A stretch of DNA of 64,000 nucleotides from Nocardiopsis composta. GTDB taxonomy: Bacteria; Actinomycetota; Actinomycetes; Streptosporangiales; Streptosporangiaceae. The stretch lies in the NCBI RefSeq assembly GCF_014200805.1, contig NZ_JACHDB010000002.1:248001-312000 (forward strand). The letters are read 5' to 3'. Numbering within the stretch: the first letter of the stretch is position 1; every line of letters starts with the position of its first letter. Made by a program: the position numbers and the translations under genes. The notes under the pieces are model-generated. The model was given only the letters and a program-made list of their open reading frames with translations, ran no database searches and was not told the DNA's origin. Positions 51,864-60,354 of this stretch are shown in pieces.

Positions 51864-53156
51864 TCAGCGCGGGGCGCGGTGCAGGACGCGGACCGGAAGG
51901 CCGTCCCGGGGGCGCATGGTGGTCAGGCCGGCGGGGACCGGGGGCGGGCCGGCCGGGCGCAGGTCGGTGCGGGCGACCAGGCGGGAGAGCATCACGGCCA
52001 GCTCGGTGGTGGCCAGCGCGGAGCCGACGCAGCGGTGCGCGCCCCCGCCGAACGGCAGGAACTCGTCGGGGGCCGGCCGCCGGCCGTCGGACCAGCGCTC
52101 CGGGCGGAAGGCGAGCGGGTCCTCCCATACCCCGGGGAGCCGGTGCGTGGCGTAGGGGCTGTAGACGACCATGGCCCCGGCGGGCACGCGCCGCCCGGCG
52201 AAGGCGAACCCCTCCGCCACCCGGCGCGCGCTGATGGCCGCCGGCGGGTGCAGCCGGAGCGTCTCCTGGACGACCCCGTTCAGGTAGGGCGTCTCGGCCA
52301 GGGACGACGCGGTGGGCGGGCCGGCCGCCTCCACCTCGGCCCGGAGCCTCTCCCAGGCGCCCGCGGTGCGCAGCAGCCGGTGCACCGCCCAGGCCATCGC
52401 CGCGCTGGTCGTCTCGTAGCCCGCCGCGATCAGGGTGATCGCCTGGTCGCGGACCTCCTCGTCGGTCAGCTCGGCGCCGTCCTCGCCGCGTCCGTGCACC
52501 AGGGCGGCCAGGATGTGGTCGCCGTCGTCCGCGGGGCCGGCGCGCAGCCGGGCGATCTCGGCGAAGATCCGGGCGTCCGCGTCGGCCTTGGCCGCCATCG
52601 CCCGGCGCCAGGCGGGCGTGGCCAGCCGGCGGTGCGCCTGGACCAGCTGCGGCATCCGGTCGATCAGGTCGAGCATGGGCTGCAGCCGGGCGCCGAAGAA
52701 GTCCGCGTCGGCGGCCAGCCGCGGGCCGAACAGCGACCGGACGGTGCTGCGCCGGATCGCCGCGCGGAACACCTGGTAGGCGTCGGCCCGCCCGTCGGCG
52801 GGCAGCGCGTCCACGGCGGCGTCGGCCTCCTCGGCGATGGTCCGCACGTACCCGGCGACCTGCCGGTGGTGCAGGGCGGGGCGGACCAGCCTCCTCCGCC
52901 GGGTGTGCTCCTCGCCCTCGCTGACCAGCAGCGAGGTGGGGCCGTCCACGGCGGCGATCGCCTCGAAGGCGTCGCGGGTGCTGAACAGGCGGCCGTTGGC
53001 GAAGATGAAGCGGTTCGCCTCCGGGCCGATCAGGTAGACGTACCGGTACCGCCCGGCTCCCAGGGAGAACACCGGACCGTGCCGCTGGTGGAGGGTGATC
53101 AGCGCGTCATAGCGGTGGCGCGCCAGTTCGGTGGCGATCGCGGCCTGCTGAAGCAT
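51864..53156 (-). CDS. Cytochrome P450
   Basis: A 430-aa soluble haem monooxygenase. The I-helix is AAGYETTSAAMAW, the K-helix ETLRLHPP, and the haem-cysteine loop FLPFGGGAHRCVGSALA; the substrate cannot be inferred. No ferredoxin or reductase gene is adjacent, so electrons must come from partners elsewhere. ATG 53156 has TGGAGGCC upstream. It starts 36 nt after the stop of a TetR regulator gene, with a double palindrome between and overlapping that gene's 3' end, so expression is likely repressed by that regulator. Confidence 0.92.
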   Translation of the reverse strand: MLQQAAIATELARHRYDALITLHQRHGPVFSLGAGRYRYVYLIGPEANRFIFANGRLFSTRDAFEAIAAVDGPTSLLVSEGEEHTRRRRLVRPALHHRQVAGYVRTIAEEADAAVDALPADGRADAYQVFRAAIRRSTVRSLFGPRLAADADFFGARLQPMLDLIDRMPQLVQAHRRLATPAWRRAMAAKADADARIFAEIARLRAGPADDGDHILAALVHGRGEDGAELTDEEVRDQAITLIAAGYETTSAAMAWAVHRLLRTAGAWERLRAEVEAAGPPTASSLAETPYLNGVVQETLRLHPPAAISARRVAEGFAFAGRRVPAGAMVVYSPYATHRLPGVWEDPLAFRPERWSDGRRPAPDEFLPFGGGAHRCVGSALATTELAVMLSRLVARTDLRPAGPPPVPAGLTTMRPRDGLPVRVLHRAPR

Positions 53157-53170
53157 GCGGCCTCCAGGTT

Positions 53171-53205
53171 GCTACATCTGTAGCACCTCATGCTACAGGC
53201 GTAGC
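53171..53205. promoter_or_regulatory. Double palindromic operator between tetR and P450
   Basis: GCTACA-tc-TGTAGC (53171-53184, perfect 14-bp palindrome) and GCTAC-aggc-GTAGC (53192-53205) have the same half-site GCTAC and centres 21 bp apart, two helical turns. The first lies 15 nt before the P450 start; the second overlaps the last codons of the tetR gene. This is a textbook pair of TetR-dimer sites. Confidence 0.7.
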
Positions 53206-53756
53206 GAGGCGAGTGCGGCGGAGGCGGCGCCGCGCAGCCAGGCCCGGTCCGCCGGGCCGTAGAAGGGGCGCGCGACCGCGTCGAAGACCACCCCGTCGAG
53301 CTGGGCGATGAGCAGCCGCGCCGCGGCCTCCGGCTCCGGGATCCCCGCGGCGGCCAGCCCGTCCCGGGCCCGGTGCAGGAAGCGCAGGCTGGCCCGCTCC
53401 AGGTGCGGGCGGAGCTCGGGGGTGCGGGCGGCGTCCAGGTACAGCTCCATCCGGGCCCGGGTGCGCTCGCGGGCCGGGCCGGTCCAGTACTCCAGCAGGC
53501 CGGTCAGCGCCTCCTCGGCGGCCTCGGCGTCCCCCGCGGGGAAGGAGAACCCGGCCAGCGCCGCCTCGTCCAGCTCGGCGATGCGGTCCAGCGCGGCCCG
53601 CAGCAGGGCCAGCCGGGTCCGGTAGCAGCTGCTGGTGCTCCCCGGCGGCAGCCCGGCCCGCGCGTCCACCGCCCGGTGCGTCAGCGCCCGCAGCCCGCCC
53701 TCCGCGATCACCTCGACCGCTGCCTCCGCGGCGCGCTCCTTGCGTGGTCTGGTCAT
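53193..53756 (-). CDS. TetR-family transcriptional regulator of the P450
   Basis: A 187-aa repressor. The N-terminal helix-turn-helix contains VIAEGGLRALTHRAVDARAGLPPGSTSSCYRTRLALLRAAL (about 16-56), and the remainder is helical, with EALTGLLEYW and RLLIAQLDGVVFDAVARP. The first ATG at 53768 would add four residues; 53756 (MTRPRKERAAEA) is preferred. The gene and P450 run in the same direction, so it may autoregulate together with P450 through the double palindrome. Confidence 0.88.
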   Translation of the reverse strand: MTRPRKERAAEAAVEVIAEGGLRALTHRAVDARAGLPPGSTSSCYRTRLALLRAALDRIAELDEAALAGFSFPAGDAEAAEEALTGLLEYWTGPARERTRARMELYLDAARTPELRPHLERASLRFLHRARDGLAAAGIPEPEAAARLLIAQLDGVVFDAVARPFYGPADRAWLRGAASAALASLRL

Positions 53757-53768
53757 GTGCCCAACCAT

Positions 53769-54289
53769 GCCAGCCCACCGGGGCCGGGGCGGCCGCCCGC
53801 CGTCCCGGCCCGCCCCGCCGGCCCCTCGGATCGTCGATGGGGGTTTCCGCGACGGTCGGGCACTCTGGCCGCCGGGCCCCGGCCCCGCGTCCGCCTGCGA
53901 TACGGCGCTGAGGGACGCCGCGCGAGGTGGCGGGCGGTGGCGGGCGGTGTGCCGCCCCGTCGCCGTCCCGCTCCGGCCGGGCAGGGGCGGGCCGCGGCGG
54001 GCCGTGCCCTGTCCCGCGGCCGTCGGCCCCGGCCGCAGGAGGGCGGGCGGTGGCGGGCAGGGAGGTCTGAGGCGACGTCCCTCCTCAGGGCGGCGTGCCG
54101 CCCCGCTTCCGCGTTGATCTCGGCGCTGCGACGGCTCCCTCAGCGGTCACGGTGGCCTCGGGCTTCCTTCGCTTTTCCGGCCCGCGGCCGAACACGCCGG
54201 GTGGCCGTCCGCATATCCGGCAGTCCCTCAGCGGCCTGGCCGCCCTCGGGCGGTGCCCGGTGGGCGGGGGAGAGCCGGGGCGCCCGTGC
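53769..54289. other. Gene-free 520-bp region with repeated DNA
   Basis: Holds a long non-coding repeat related to the one at 43491-43815. Several GGCGGGCGGTGGCGGGC-like runs occur near 53930-53960 and 54040-54060. No gene is supported. Confidence 0.5.
53819..54236. repeat. Dispersed non-coding repeat, copy 2
   Basis: Its left end (53819-53849, GATCGTCGATGGGGGTTTCC) and right part (about 54133-54236, with CAGCGGTCACGGTGG, CGGCCCGCGGCCG and CGGGTGGCCGTCCG) match copy 1 at 43491-43815; copy 2 is about 90 bp longer in the middle. A block at 54052-54076 is inverted relative to copy 1. Confidence 0.6.
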
Positions 54290-56323
54290 TCAGCGCCCGG
54301 TCCACTCCGGGGTGCTCCCGGTGCCGAAGGCGCGGACCGCCGCGGCGAAGTCGGCGCTGCCGAAGGCCCGCTCCACCACGTCGCCGTCGTCGGGGAGGCC
54401 GGACCGGCGCAGCCGCCGGGTGAGCTCCTTGGCCGCCCACATGGTGATCGGCGCCTGGGAGAGGATCCGGCGCAGCGTGTCGGCCACCTTCTCCTCCAGG
54501 TCCTCCGGGGCGGTGACCGCGGAGACGAAGCCGGCGGCGCGGGCGTCCTCGGCGTCCAGGAAGTCGGCGCGGAGCAGCAGGTCCAGGGTACGCGCCGGGC
54601 CCAGCCGCTGGTGCAGCAGGGACATGGTGTTGGCGGACAGGCAGTTGCCCAGGGTGCGGGCGATCGGCACGCCGAACCGGGCGGTCTCGTCGGCGAGGCG
54701 CAGGTCGCAGGCGGTGGCGATGGCCAGCCCGCCGCCCACGCAGTAGCCGCGGACCACCGCCACGGTGGGCACGTCGACGTCCTCGATCCGGTTGATCACC
54801 CTGCTGATCCGGGCCTCGTAGGCGACGCCGTCCTCGCCCGAGGAGAACGCCTCGAACTCCCGGATGTCGCTGCCCGCGACGAACGCCTTCGCGCCGGCGC
54901 CGCGCAGCACCAGGGCCTTGACCTCGGGGTCGGCGTCGGCCCGCTCGCAGGCCTGGAACAGCCCCTCGTACATCTGCGAGGTCATCGCGTTGCGCGCGTC
55001 CGGGCGGTCGAAGGTGACGGTCAGCACCCCGTCCTCCGCGGAGACGATCAGGTCGGTGTCCGGGGCGGCGCCGTGCTCCTCCGGGGCGGTGCGGGCCTCG
55101 GTCGTCTCGCCTGCCATGCGCTTCTTCCTTCCCTCGGTGCCGCGATGCCCCTCAGTGTGGTCCACCGCCCCGAACTCGCGGAGCACGGCCCCCGTGTGCG
55201 CGCCCAGCCGGGGGCCGGGGGAGTCCCGGCGCGCCGGGGTGCCGGACAGCCGCATCGGCGAGCCGAGCTGGCGGACCTCGCCGAGCTCGGGGTCGCGGGC
55301 CGACCAGATGAAGTCCCGCTCGGTGACCTGCGGGTCGGTCAGCGCCTCCCGGGGCTCCAGGATCGGCGCGCACGGCACCCCGTGCGCGGTCCAGGCCTCG
55401 ACCAGCTCCCGGACGTCGCGCTCGGCGGTGGTCCGCTCGATGTCGGCGATCAGCTCCTCGCGCAGCGCGAACCGGTCGGCGCTGGTCGCGTACCGCTCGT
55501 CGGCGAGCAGGTCGGGGCGGTCCAGCGCGCGGCAGAACCCGGTCCAGGTGGCCGGGGTGATGGCCCCGGCGGTCACCCAGCCGTCGCGGGCGCGCAGCGC
55601 CTGGTAGGGGGCCTGGCTCTGGTGCGCGCTGCCGGTGCGGCCGCCGGCCTCGGCGCCGCCGAAGAACTTGCCCGCCTCCCAGATCGTGTAGGAGAGCCCG
55701 GCCTCCAGCAGCGAGACGTCGACCCGCTGCCCGCCGCCGCCCGCGTCCCGGTGGCGCAGCGCCGCCAGCACCCCCAGGGCCAGGTAGAGGCCGCAGGTCA
55801 GGTCGCAGACCGGCACTCCGGCCTTGACCGGGCCGGACTCCGGGGTGCCGGTGACCGCCATCAGCCCGGAGCGGGCCTGGGCCATGATGTCCAGCCCTGG
55901 GCGGTCGGCCAGCGGGCCGTCCTGCCCCCAGCCGGAGCCGGAGGCGTAGACCAGGCCGGGGTTGTCCCGCCACAGCTCCTCCGGGCCCAGGCCGAGCCGG
56001 CCCATCGCCCCGGGGCGGAGGTTCTCCAGCACCACGTCGGCGCCGCGGGCCAGCGCCCGGAACGCCGCGACCCCGGCGTCCGACTTCAGGTCGAGCACCA
56101 CCGACTCCTTGTTCCGGTTGAGCCGGAGGAACGGCGAGCTCTCCCCGTCGACGAACGGGCCGGTGGCCCGGGTCGGGTCGCCGGCGGGCGGCTCGACCTT
56201 GATCACCCGGGCGCCGAGGTCGGCGAGCTGCATCGCGGCGAACGGGGCGGCCATGAAGACGCCCACTTCGATGACGGTCGTTCCGTGCAGGGGCAGAGCG
56301 GCGGGGGCGGTGCCGGAGTCCAT
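54290..56323 (-). CDS. CoA-transferase family III fused in frame to enoyl-CoA hydratase
   Basis: A 677-aa reading frame without an internal stop. Residues 1-400 are a CaiB/BaiF-type class III CoA-transferase: GTTVIEVGVFMAAPFAAMQLADLGARVIKVEPP, RNKESVVLDLK, LVYASGSGWGQDGPLADRPGLDIMAQA (catalytic Asp), and a normal C-terminus. Residues 420-677 are a crotonase: DARNAMTSQMYEG, GAKAFVAGSDIREF, GYCVGGGLAIATACDLRLA and a final TRRLRRSG. The roughly 25 residues between (VDHTEGHRGTEGRKKR) use low-GC-third codons and contain AAGGAAG just before an ATG at 55117, as if this had been an intergenic start. It could be a genuine fusion or a lost stop. The pair suggests carnitine-like or acyl-CoA catabolism. 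Confidence 0.8.
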   Translation of the reverse strand: MDSGTAPAALPLHGTTVIEVGVFMAAPFAAMQLADLGARVIKVEPPAGDPTRATGPFVDGESSPFLRLNRNKESVVLDLKSDAGVAAFRALARGADVVLENLRPGAMGRLGLGPEELWRDNPGLVYASGSGWGQDGPLADRPGLDIMAQARSGLMAVTGTPESGPVKAGVPVCDLTCGLYLALGVLAALRHRDAGGGGQRVDVSLLEAGLSYTIWEAGKFFGGAEAGGRTGSAHQSQAPYQALRARDGWVTAGAITPATWTGFCRALDRPDLLADERYATSADRFALREELIADIERTTAERDVRELVEAWTAHGVPCAPILEPREALTDPQVTERDFIWSARDPELGEVRQLGSPMRLSGTPARRDSPGPRLGAHTGAVLREFGAVDHTEGHRGTEGRKKRMAGETTEARTAPEEHGAAPDTDLIVSAEDGVLTVTFDRPDARNAMTSQMYEGLFQACERADADPEVKALVLRGAGAKAFVAGSDIREFEAFSSGEDGVAYEARISRVINRIEDVDVPTVAVVRGYCVGGGLAIATACDLRLADETARFGVPIARTLGNCLSANTMSLLHQRLGPARTLDLLLRADFLDAEDARAAGFVSAVTAPEDLEEKVADTLRRILSQAPITMWAAKELTRRLRRSGLPDDGDVVERAFGSADFAAAVRAFGTGSTPEWTGR

Positions 56324-56388
56324 CGCGCGTCCTCGGTTCCGGTCGGCTGCGGGGTCCAAGGACAGTCTGAACCCGGCGGCCGGAAATG

Positions 56389-56418
56389 ACTATCACCTAG
56401 CGATCTATTGTCTACAAT
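56389..56418. promoter_or_regulatory. Divergent promoter/operator between CoA-transferase and amidohydrolase
   Basis: ATTGT-ct-ACAAT (56407-56418) is a perfect inverted repeat of the GntR/FadR-like TTGT-ACAA type. The same bases give a -10 box TACAAT (56413-56418) for the rightward gene and a -35 TTGTAG with 17-bp spacing to GATAGT (56389-56394) for the leftward gene. A repressor here would shut both. Confidence 0.55.
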
Positions 56419-56467
56419 TTCCAGCGCGGCCGGGAGCCCGTCCCGGTCCGGGAGCGAGGAGCCCGCC

Positions 56468-57397
56468 ATGCCGCCCACCCTCCGGCCCGAGCCCGCCGCC
56501 GTCGACGCCCACCAGCACTTCTGGCCGGCCGGGGTCCGCCCGGCCGATCCGCGCACCGCGGCGATCGCGGGCCCGTTCGCCCCCGCCGACCTCGCCCGCG
56601 AGCTGGACGGCGGGGAGGTCGGCCGCACGGTGCTGGTGCAGTGCGCGCCCGGCGCCGCGGAGAACGACCGGCTCGCCGGCTACGCCGAGGCGTTCCCGCC
56701 GGTGGGGGCGGTCGTCGCCTGGCTGCCGCTGGACGACCCCGGCGCCGCCGAGCGCGAGCTGGACCGGGTGCGCGCCCTGACCCCGCTGGTCCGCGGCTTC
56801 CGCGCCGCGGTCCCCGAGGGCGCGGAGGCCAGCGCCGGGCTGCTGCGCACCGCGGCCGCGGCCGAGCGGGCCGGCCTGGTCTGGGAGCTGGTGGTCACCG
56901 GTGAGGCGCACGTCCGGCTGGTGGAGCGGGTGGCCGCGGCCCGGCCGGAGCTGCCCATCGTGGTGGACCACCTGGCGGCCCCACCGCTGGCCGGGAGCGG
57001 CTCGGCCGGCGCCTGGCACCGGTGGATCGACCGGCTGGCCGCGCTGCCCTCGGTCGCGGTCAAGGTCTCGGTGGGGCTGGACGTCCTGGTCGGCTGGGAG
57101 TGGCGGCCGGCCCGGCTCACCCCCTATGTCCGGTACGCGCTGGACGCGTTCGGCGCCGGGCGGGCGATGCTCGCCGGCAACTGGCCGGTGATCCGGCTGG
57201 CCGCGGACCACCCGACCGCCTGGCGGGCGCTGCGCGCCGCGGTCGCCGCGGCCGGGGCCTCCGCGGCGGAGCTGGAGCAGGTGGCCGGCGGCACAGCGCG
57301 GCGCCGGTACCGGATCGGCGCGGATCAGGGCCGATCCGGCACCGGCGCCGGTCCGGGTGCTACAGCCACCCGGGGACCACGAAGAACCCCCAGGTGA
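56468..57397 (+). CDS. Amidohydrolase-family TIM-barrel hydrolase
   Basis: A 309-aa amidohydrolase-2-type protein (2-pyrone-4,6-dicarboxylate/lactone hydrolase-like). The start region VDAHQHFWP carries two metal His; later GLVWELVVTG, PIVVDHLAAPP and AVKVSVGLDV are typical strands, and the last catalytic Asp-like residue is in FGAGRAMLAGNWPV (Asn where many members have Asp: GSDWP). That change could mean altered activity. ATG 56468 follows GAGGAG. Its 3' end overlaps the permease gene by 38 nt antisense. Confidence 0.82.
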   Translation: MPPTLRPEPAAVDAHQHFWPAGVRPADPRTAAIAGPFAPADLARELDGGEVGRTVLVQCAPGAAENDRLAGYAEAFPPVGAVVAWLPLDDPGAAERELDRVRALTPLVRGFRAAVPEGAEASAGLLRTAAAAERAGLVWELVVTGEAHVRLVERVAAARPELPIVVDHLAAPPLAGSGSAGAWHRWIDRLAALPSVAVKVSVGLDVLVGWEWRPARLTPYVRYALDAFGAGRAMLAGNWPVIRLAADHPTAWRALRAAVAAAGASAAELEQVAGGTARRRYRIGADQGRSGTGAGPGATATRGPRRTPR

Positions 57398-58781
57398 TCA
57401 GCGGGGCCACCAGGATCATGCTCATGCCCCACTGCATGAGCCGCCGGAACACCAGGTCGCGCTGGTGCTCGGGCGAGCTGGCGACCACCAGGGCGCCGCT
57501 GGTGGAGAACGGTGAGGAGTCGACCACCGAGGAGGACAGCGCCAGCGCGGTGATCATCCCGACGGCGCCGACCTCTCCGGCGAGCAGGAACGGCACGGCC
57601 AGCGGGATCAGCGCGCCGAGGATGCCGGTGGTGGAGGCGAACGCCGAGACGGCGCCGCCGATCAGGCAGATCAGCAGGGCGGCCAGCAGCGGGACGCCGA
57701 TCCCGGCCACGCTCTCGCCGAGGAAGTCGATGGTGCCCATCCGCTCCATCAGGCTGACGTAGGTGACGATGCCGCAGATCAGCAGCACGGTCGGCCAGGC
57801 GACCTGGTTGACCACGCCCTTGGCGCCGCGCGGCGAGAGCAGGGTCAGCACCACCGCGACGCTGATCGCCATCAGGCCGACGTCGAGGTCGAAGGCGAGC
57901 GCGCCGACGGCCAGCGCCAGGATGCCGGTCACGGTCACCGCGCAGTCCCGGGTGAAGGGCACCGGGCCGGTGCCGGGTTCGGCCTCGGTGGCGGTCGCGG
58001 TGCCGGAGCCGGAACCCGCGCCGCCCTGCTCGGCCTCCGCGGTCGGCGAGCCGGGCCGCGGCCCGGCGACGAACGCGCCGCCGGCCTGGTAGTCCAGCCG
58101 GGCGCTGCGCCGGCCGTTGCGCTTGGAGGGTCCGCCGCCGGCGGGATCGGGCTCGGCCCCGAAGCCCTCCCGGCGGCCCAGCAGGGAGCGGCCGCCGAAC
58201 ATGAAGAAGACGACGATGCTGAGCAGCACGTTGAAGAAGAACGAGGCGGCGAAGAGCAGCAGCGGGGATCCCTCCAGGCCGCTGCGGTCCACCACGCCGT
58301 TGGTGATGGTGCCGAAGATGCTGATCGGGGAGAAGCCGCCGGCGCTTCCCCCGTTGATGATCAGCAGGCCCATCAGCACCGGGTTGATCCGGTGCCGCAG
58401 GGCGAAGCCCAGGCCGATCGGCGCGACGATCGCGACGGCCGCGGGCACCACCGCGCCGGCCGCGGTCATCGCGGCGGTGACGCCGAACATCACCCACGGG
58501 ATGAGGGCGATGCGGCCCCGGACCGCGCGCACCGCGGCCTGGACCAGCCAGTCGACGGTGCCGTTGTTCTTGGCCAGGGCGAACAGGTAGGTGACGCCCA
58601 CCAGGACGACGAACAGGTCTCCGGGGAACCCGCCGAAGACGTCGTCGGCGGTCTCGCCGGCGACGGCGAGGGCCACCACGAAGGCGGCGAACAGGGCGAG
58701 CGCGCCCATGTGCACGGAGGTGACGGTGGCGATCAGGAAGACGAGGACGAGGACGATGATCGAGATGACTTCTGCGGGCAC
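57360..58781 (-). CDS. MatC-like SLC13-type dicarboxylate permease
   Basis: A 473-aa inner-membrane transporter. The N-terminal part (PAEVISIIVLVLVFLIATVTSVHMGALALFAAFVVAL) and GGFPGDLFVVLVGVTYLFALAKNNGTVDWLV match dicarboxylate carrier MatC; about 12-13 helices are split by a Pro/Gly-rich cytoplasmic loop (about 220-290). ALSSSVVDSSPFSTSGALVVA is a typical re-entrant C-terminal motif. GTG 58781 has AGGGGG upstream. Divergent from the aminotransferase; a glyoxylate/glycolate-, malonate- or related carboxylate-uptake role fits the neighbours. Confidence 0.85.
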   Translation of the reverse strand: MPAEVISIIVLVLVFLIATVTSVHMGALALFAAFVVALAVAGETADDVFGGFPGDLFVVLVGVTYLFALAKNNGTVDWLVQAAVRAVRGRIALIPWVMFGVTAAMTAAGAVVPAAVAIVAPIGLGFALRHRINPVLMGLLIINGGSAGGFSPISIFGTITNGVVDRSGLEGSPLLLFAASFFFNVLLSIVVFFMFGGRSLLGRREGFGAEPDPAGGGPSKRNGRRSARLDYQAGGAFVAGPRPGSPTAEAEQGGAGSGSGTATATEAEPGTGPVPFTRDCAVTVTGILALAVGALAFDLDVGLMAISVAVVLTLLSPRGAKGVVNQVAWPTVLLICGIVTYVSLMERMGTIDFLGESVAGIGVPLLAALLICLIGGAVSAFASTTGILGALIPLAVPFLLAGEVGAVGMITALALSSSVVDSSPFSTSGALVVASSPEHQRDLVFRRLMQWGMSMILVAPLITWGFFVVPGWL

Positions 58782-58905
58782 GGCAGCCCCCTGGTGCAGA
58801 GTCGGCGGTGAGGTCGGACGGCTGGCCTCAAGGGCCCGGGCGAGGCGGCCGGGGTCGCCGGGGCGACCCGGGGTGTCCGGCGGCCGTCGCGCGATCTTCC
58901 GAGAT

Positions 58906-58923
58906 ACAGAATCATGATTCTGT
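58906..58923. promoter_or_regulatory. 18-bp perfect palindrome upstream of the permease
   Basis: ACAGAATCATGATTCTGT, 125 nt before the permease start. Likely operator; the nearest regulator gene is the GntR at 63375. Confidence 0.6.
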
Positions 58924-59014
58924 TTGCCGAAAGTATGGGGATCGATTTCAACGTCGTCAACCATTGCTTGAGATGTGAATCACAGTATTCTGGGAATCCG
59001 GAAAGCGCCAGGGG

Positions 59015-59043
59015 TTGTTGTGGTGCTGTTCGCGTCGTAGTCT
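59015..59043 (+). promoter_or_regulatory. Promoter of the aminotransferase operon
   Basis: TTGTTG (59015-59020) and TAGTCT (59038-59043) with exactly 17 bp between. The palindrome at 59064-59076 lies just downstream, where a bound repressor would block initiation. Confidence 0.5.
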
Positions 59044-59063
59044 CCAGATAGCGAAAGATAAAT

Positions 59064-59076
59064 TCCGTAATACGGA
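59064..59076. promoter_or_regulatory. Palindromic operator before the aminotransferase
   Basis: TCCGTA-a-TACGGA, perfect in the 13-bp core and partly symmetrical beyond (ATTCCG...CGGATT). 33 nt before the ATG. Confidence 0.55.
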
Positions 59077-59109
59077 TTATCTGCTGGGCACTCCGTCGAG
59101 AGGACCGCC

Positions 59110-60276
59110 ATGGACGCCGCCACCGGCCGCCACTTCCTCCAGATCCCCGGCCCGAGCAACGTTCCCGACCCCGTACTGCGCGCCATGTCCGCGCCGACCA
59201 TCGACCACCGCGGCCCCGACTTCGCCGAGCTGCTCAGCGGGCTCCTCCGCGACCTGCCCGCGGTGTTCGGCACCTCCGACCCCGTCGTCGTCTACCCCTC
59301 CTCGGGCACCGGAGCCTGGGAGGCCGCGCTGGTCAACACGCTCTCCCCGGGCGACCGGGCGGTGTTCTTCGAGACCGGCCACTTCGCGACCCTGTGGCAC
59401 GCCATGGCCTCCCGGCTCGGGCTGCGGGCCGAGATCGTCCCCGGCGACTGGCGCCGCGGCGCCGACCCGGAACGGCTCGCCGAGATCCTCGCCGCCGACC
59501 CCGGGCACGAGATCAAGGCGGTCTGCGCGGTGCACAACGAGACCTCCACCGGCGCGGTCAGCCGGATCGCCGAGCTGCGCGCCGCCCTGGACGCCGCCGG
59601 CCACCCCGCGCTGCTGCTGGTCGACACCATCTCCTCGCTCGGCTCGATCGACTACCGGCACGACGAGTGGGGGGCCGACGTCACCGTCTCCTGCTCGCAG
59701 AAGGGCCTGATGCTCCCGCCCGGCCTGGGCTTCAACGCCGTCGGCCCCCGGGCGCTGGAGGCCGCCCGCACCGCCCGGCTGCCCCGCTCCTACTGGGAGT
59801 GGGGGCCCATGCTGGAGGCCGGCGCCCGCGGCTTCACCCCCTACACCCCGGCCACCAACCTCCTCTACGGCCTGCGCGAATCACTGCGCATCCTCGGCGA
59901 GGAGGGCCTGCCCGCGGTCTTCGCCCGACACGAGCGGTACGGCCGCGCGGTCCGCGCCGCGGTCCGCGCCTGGGGACTGGAGGTGCTCTGCGCCGACGAG
60001 CGCGAGTACTCCGGGGTGCTCACCGCGGTGCTCGTCGGCGACGAGCACGACGCCGACCAGGTCCGCAAGGTGATCCTGGAGCGCTACGACATGTCGCTCG
60101 GCGCCGGGCTGGGCCGCCTCGCCGGGAAGGTCTTCCGGATCGGCCACCTCGGGCACACCAACGACCTCACCATCGCCGGCGCGCTCGCCGGGGTGCAGCT
60201 GGGCCTGGCCCGCGCCGGGGTGAAGACCGCCGGAGACGGGCTGGCCGCCGCCCTGGAGGTGCTGGACGACCACTGA
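59110..60276 (+). CDS. Class V aminotransferase (alanine/serine-glyoxylate type)
   Basis: A 388-aa PLP enzyme that converts glyoxylate to glycine using alanine or serine as amino donor. Family features are the start FLQIPGPSNVPDPVLRAM, IDHRGPDFAELL, the Ala/Ser-rich VYPSSGTGAWEAAL, VHNETSTGAVS and the Schiff-base lysine in VTVSCSQKGLMLPPGLGF. GAGAGGA precedes the ATG. It lies in one operon with the FAD/Fe-S oxidase and the GntR gene; together they describe glycolate to glyoxylate to glycine flow. Confidence 0.9.
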   Translation: MDAATGRHFLQIPGPSNVPDPVLRAMSAPTIDHRGPDFAELLSGLLRDLPAVFGTSDPVVVYPSSGTGAWEAALVNTLSPGDRAVFFETGHFATLWHAMASRLGLRAEIVPGDWRRGADPERLAEILAADPGHEIKAVCAVHNETSTGAVSRIAELRAALDAAGHPALLLVDTISSLGSIDYRHDEWGADVTVSCSQKGLMLPPGLGFNAVGPRALEAARTARLPRSYWEWGPMLEAGARGFTPYTPATNLLYGLRESLRILGEEGLPAVFARHERYGRAVRAAVRAWGLEVLCADEREYSGVLTAVLVGDEHDADQVRKVILERYDMSLGAGLGRLAGKVFRIGHLGHTNDLTIAGALAGVQLGLARAGVKTAGDGLAAALEVLDDH

Positions 60277-60354
60277 CCCCGGCCCGCCCGGGGCGCCCCG
60301 GGCGGACCGCCACCGACCTGACCCGAAGCGTGGAGCCGAGGAGGCGGGACCGAG

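Larger units (their letters stand above)
58782..59109. promoter_or_regulatory. Divergent regulatory region of the glyoxylate locus
   Basis: 328 bp of markedly lower GC between permease and aminotransferase. It holds two palindromes (58906-58923 and 59064-59076) and a good rightward promoter (59015-59043), listed separately. Confidence 0.6.
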
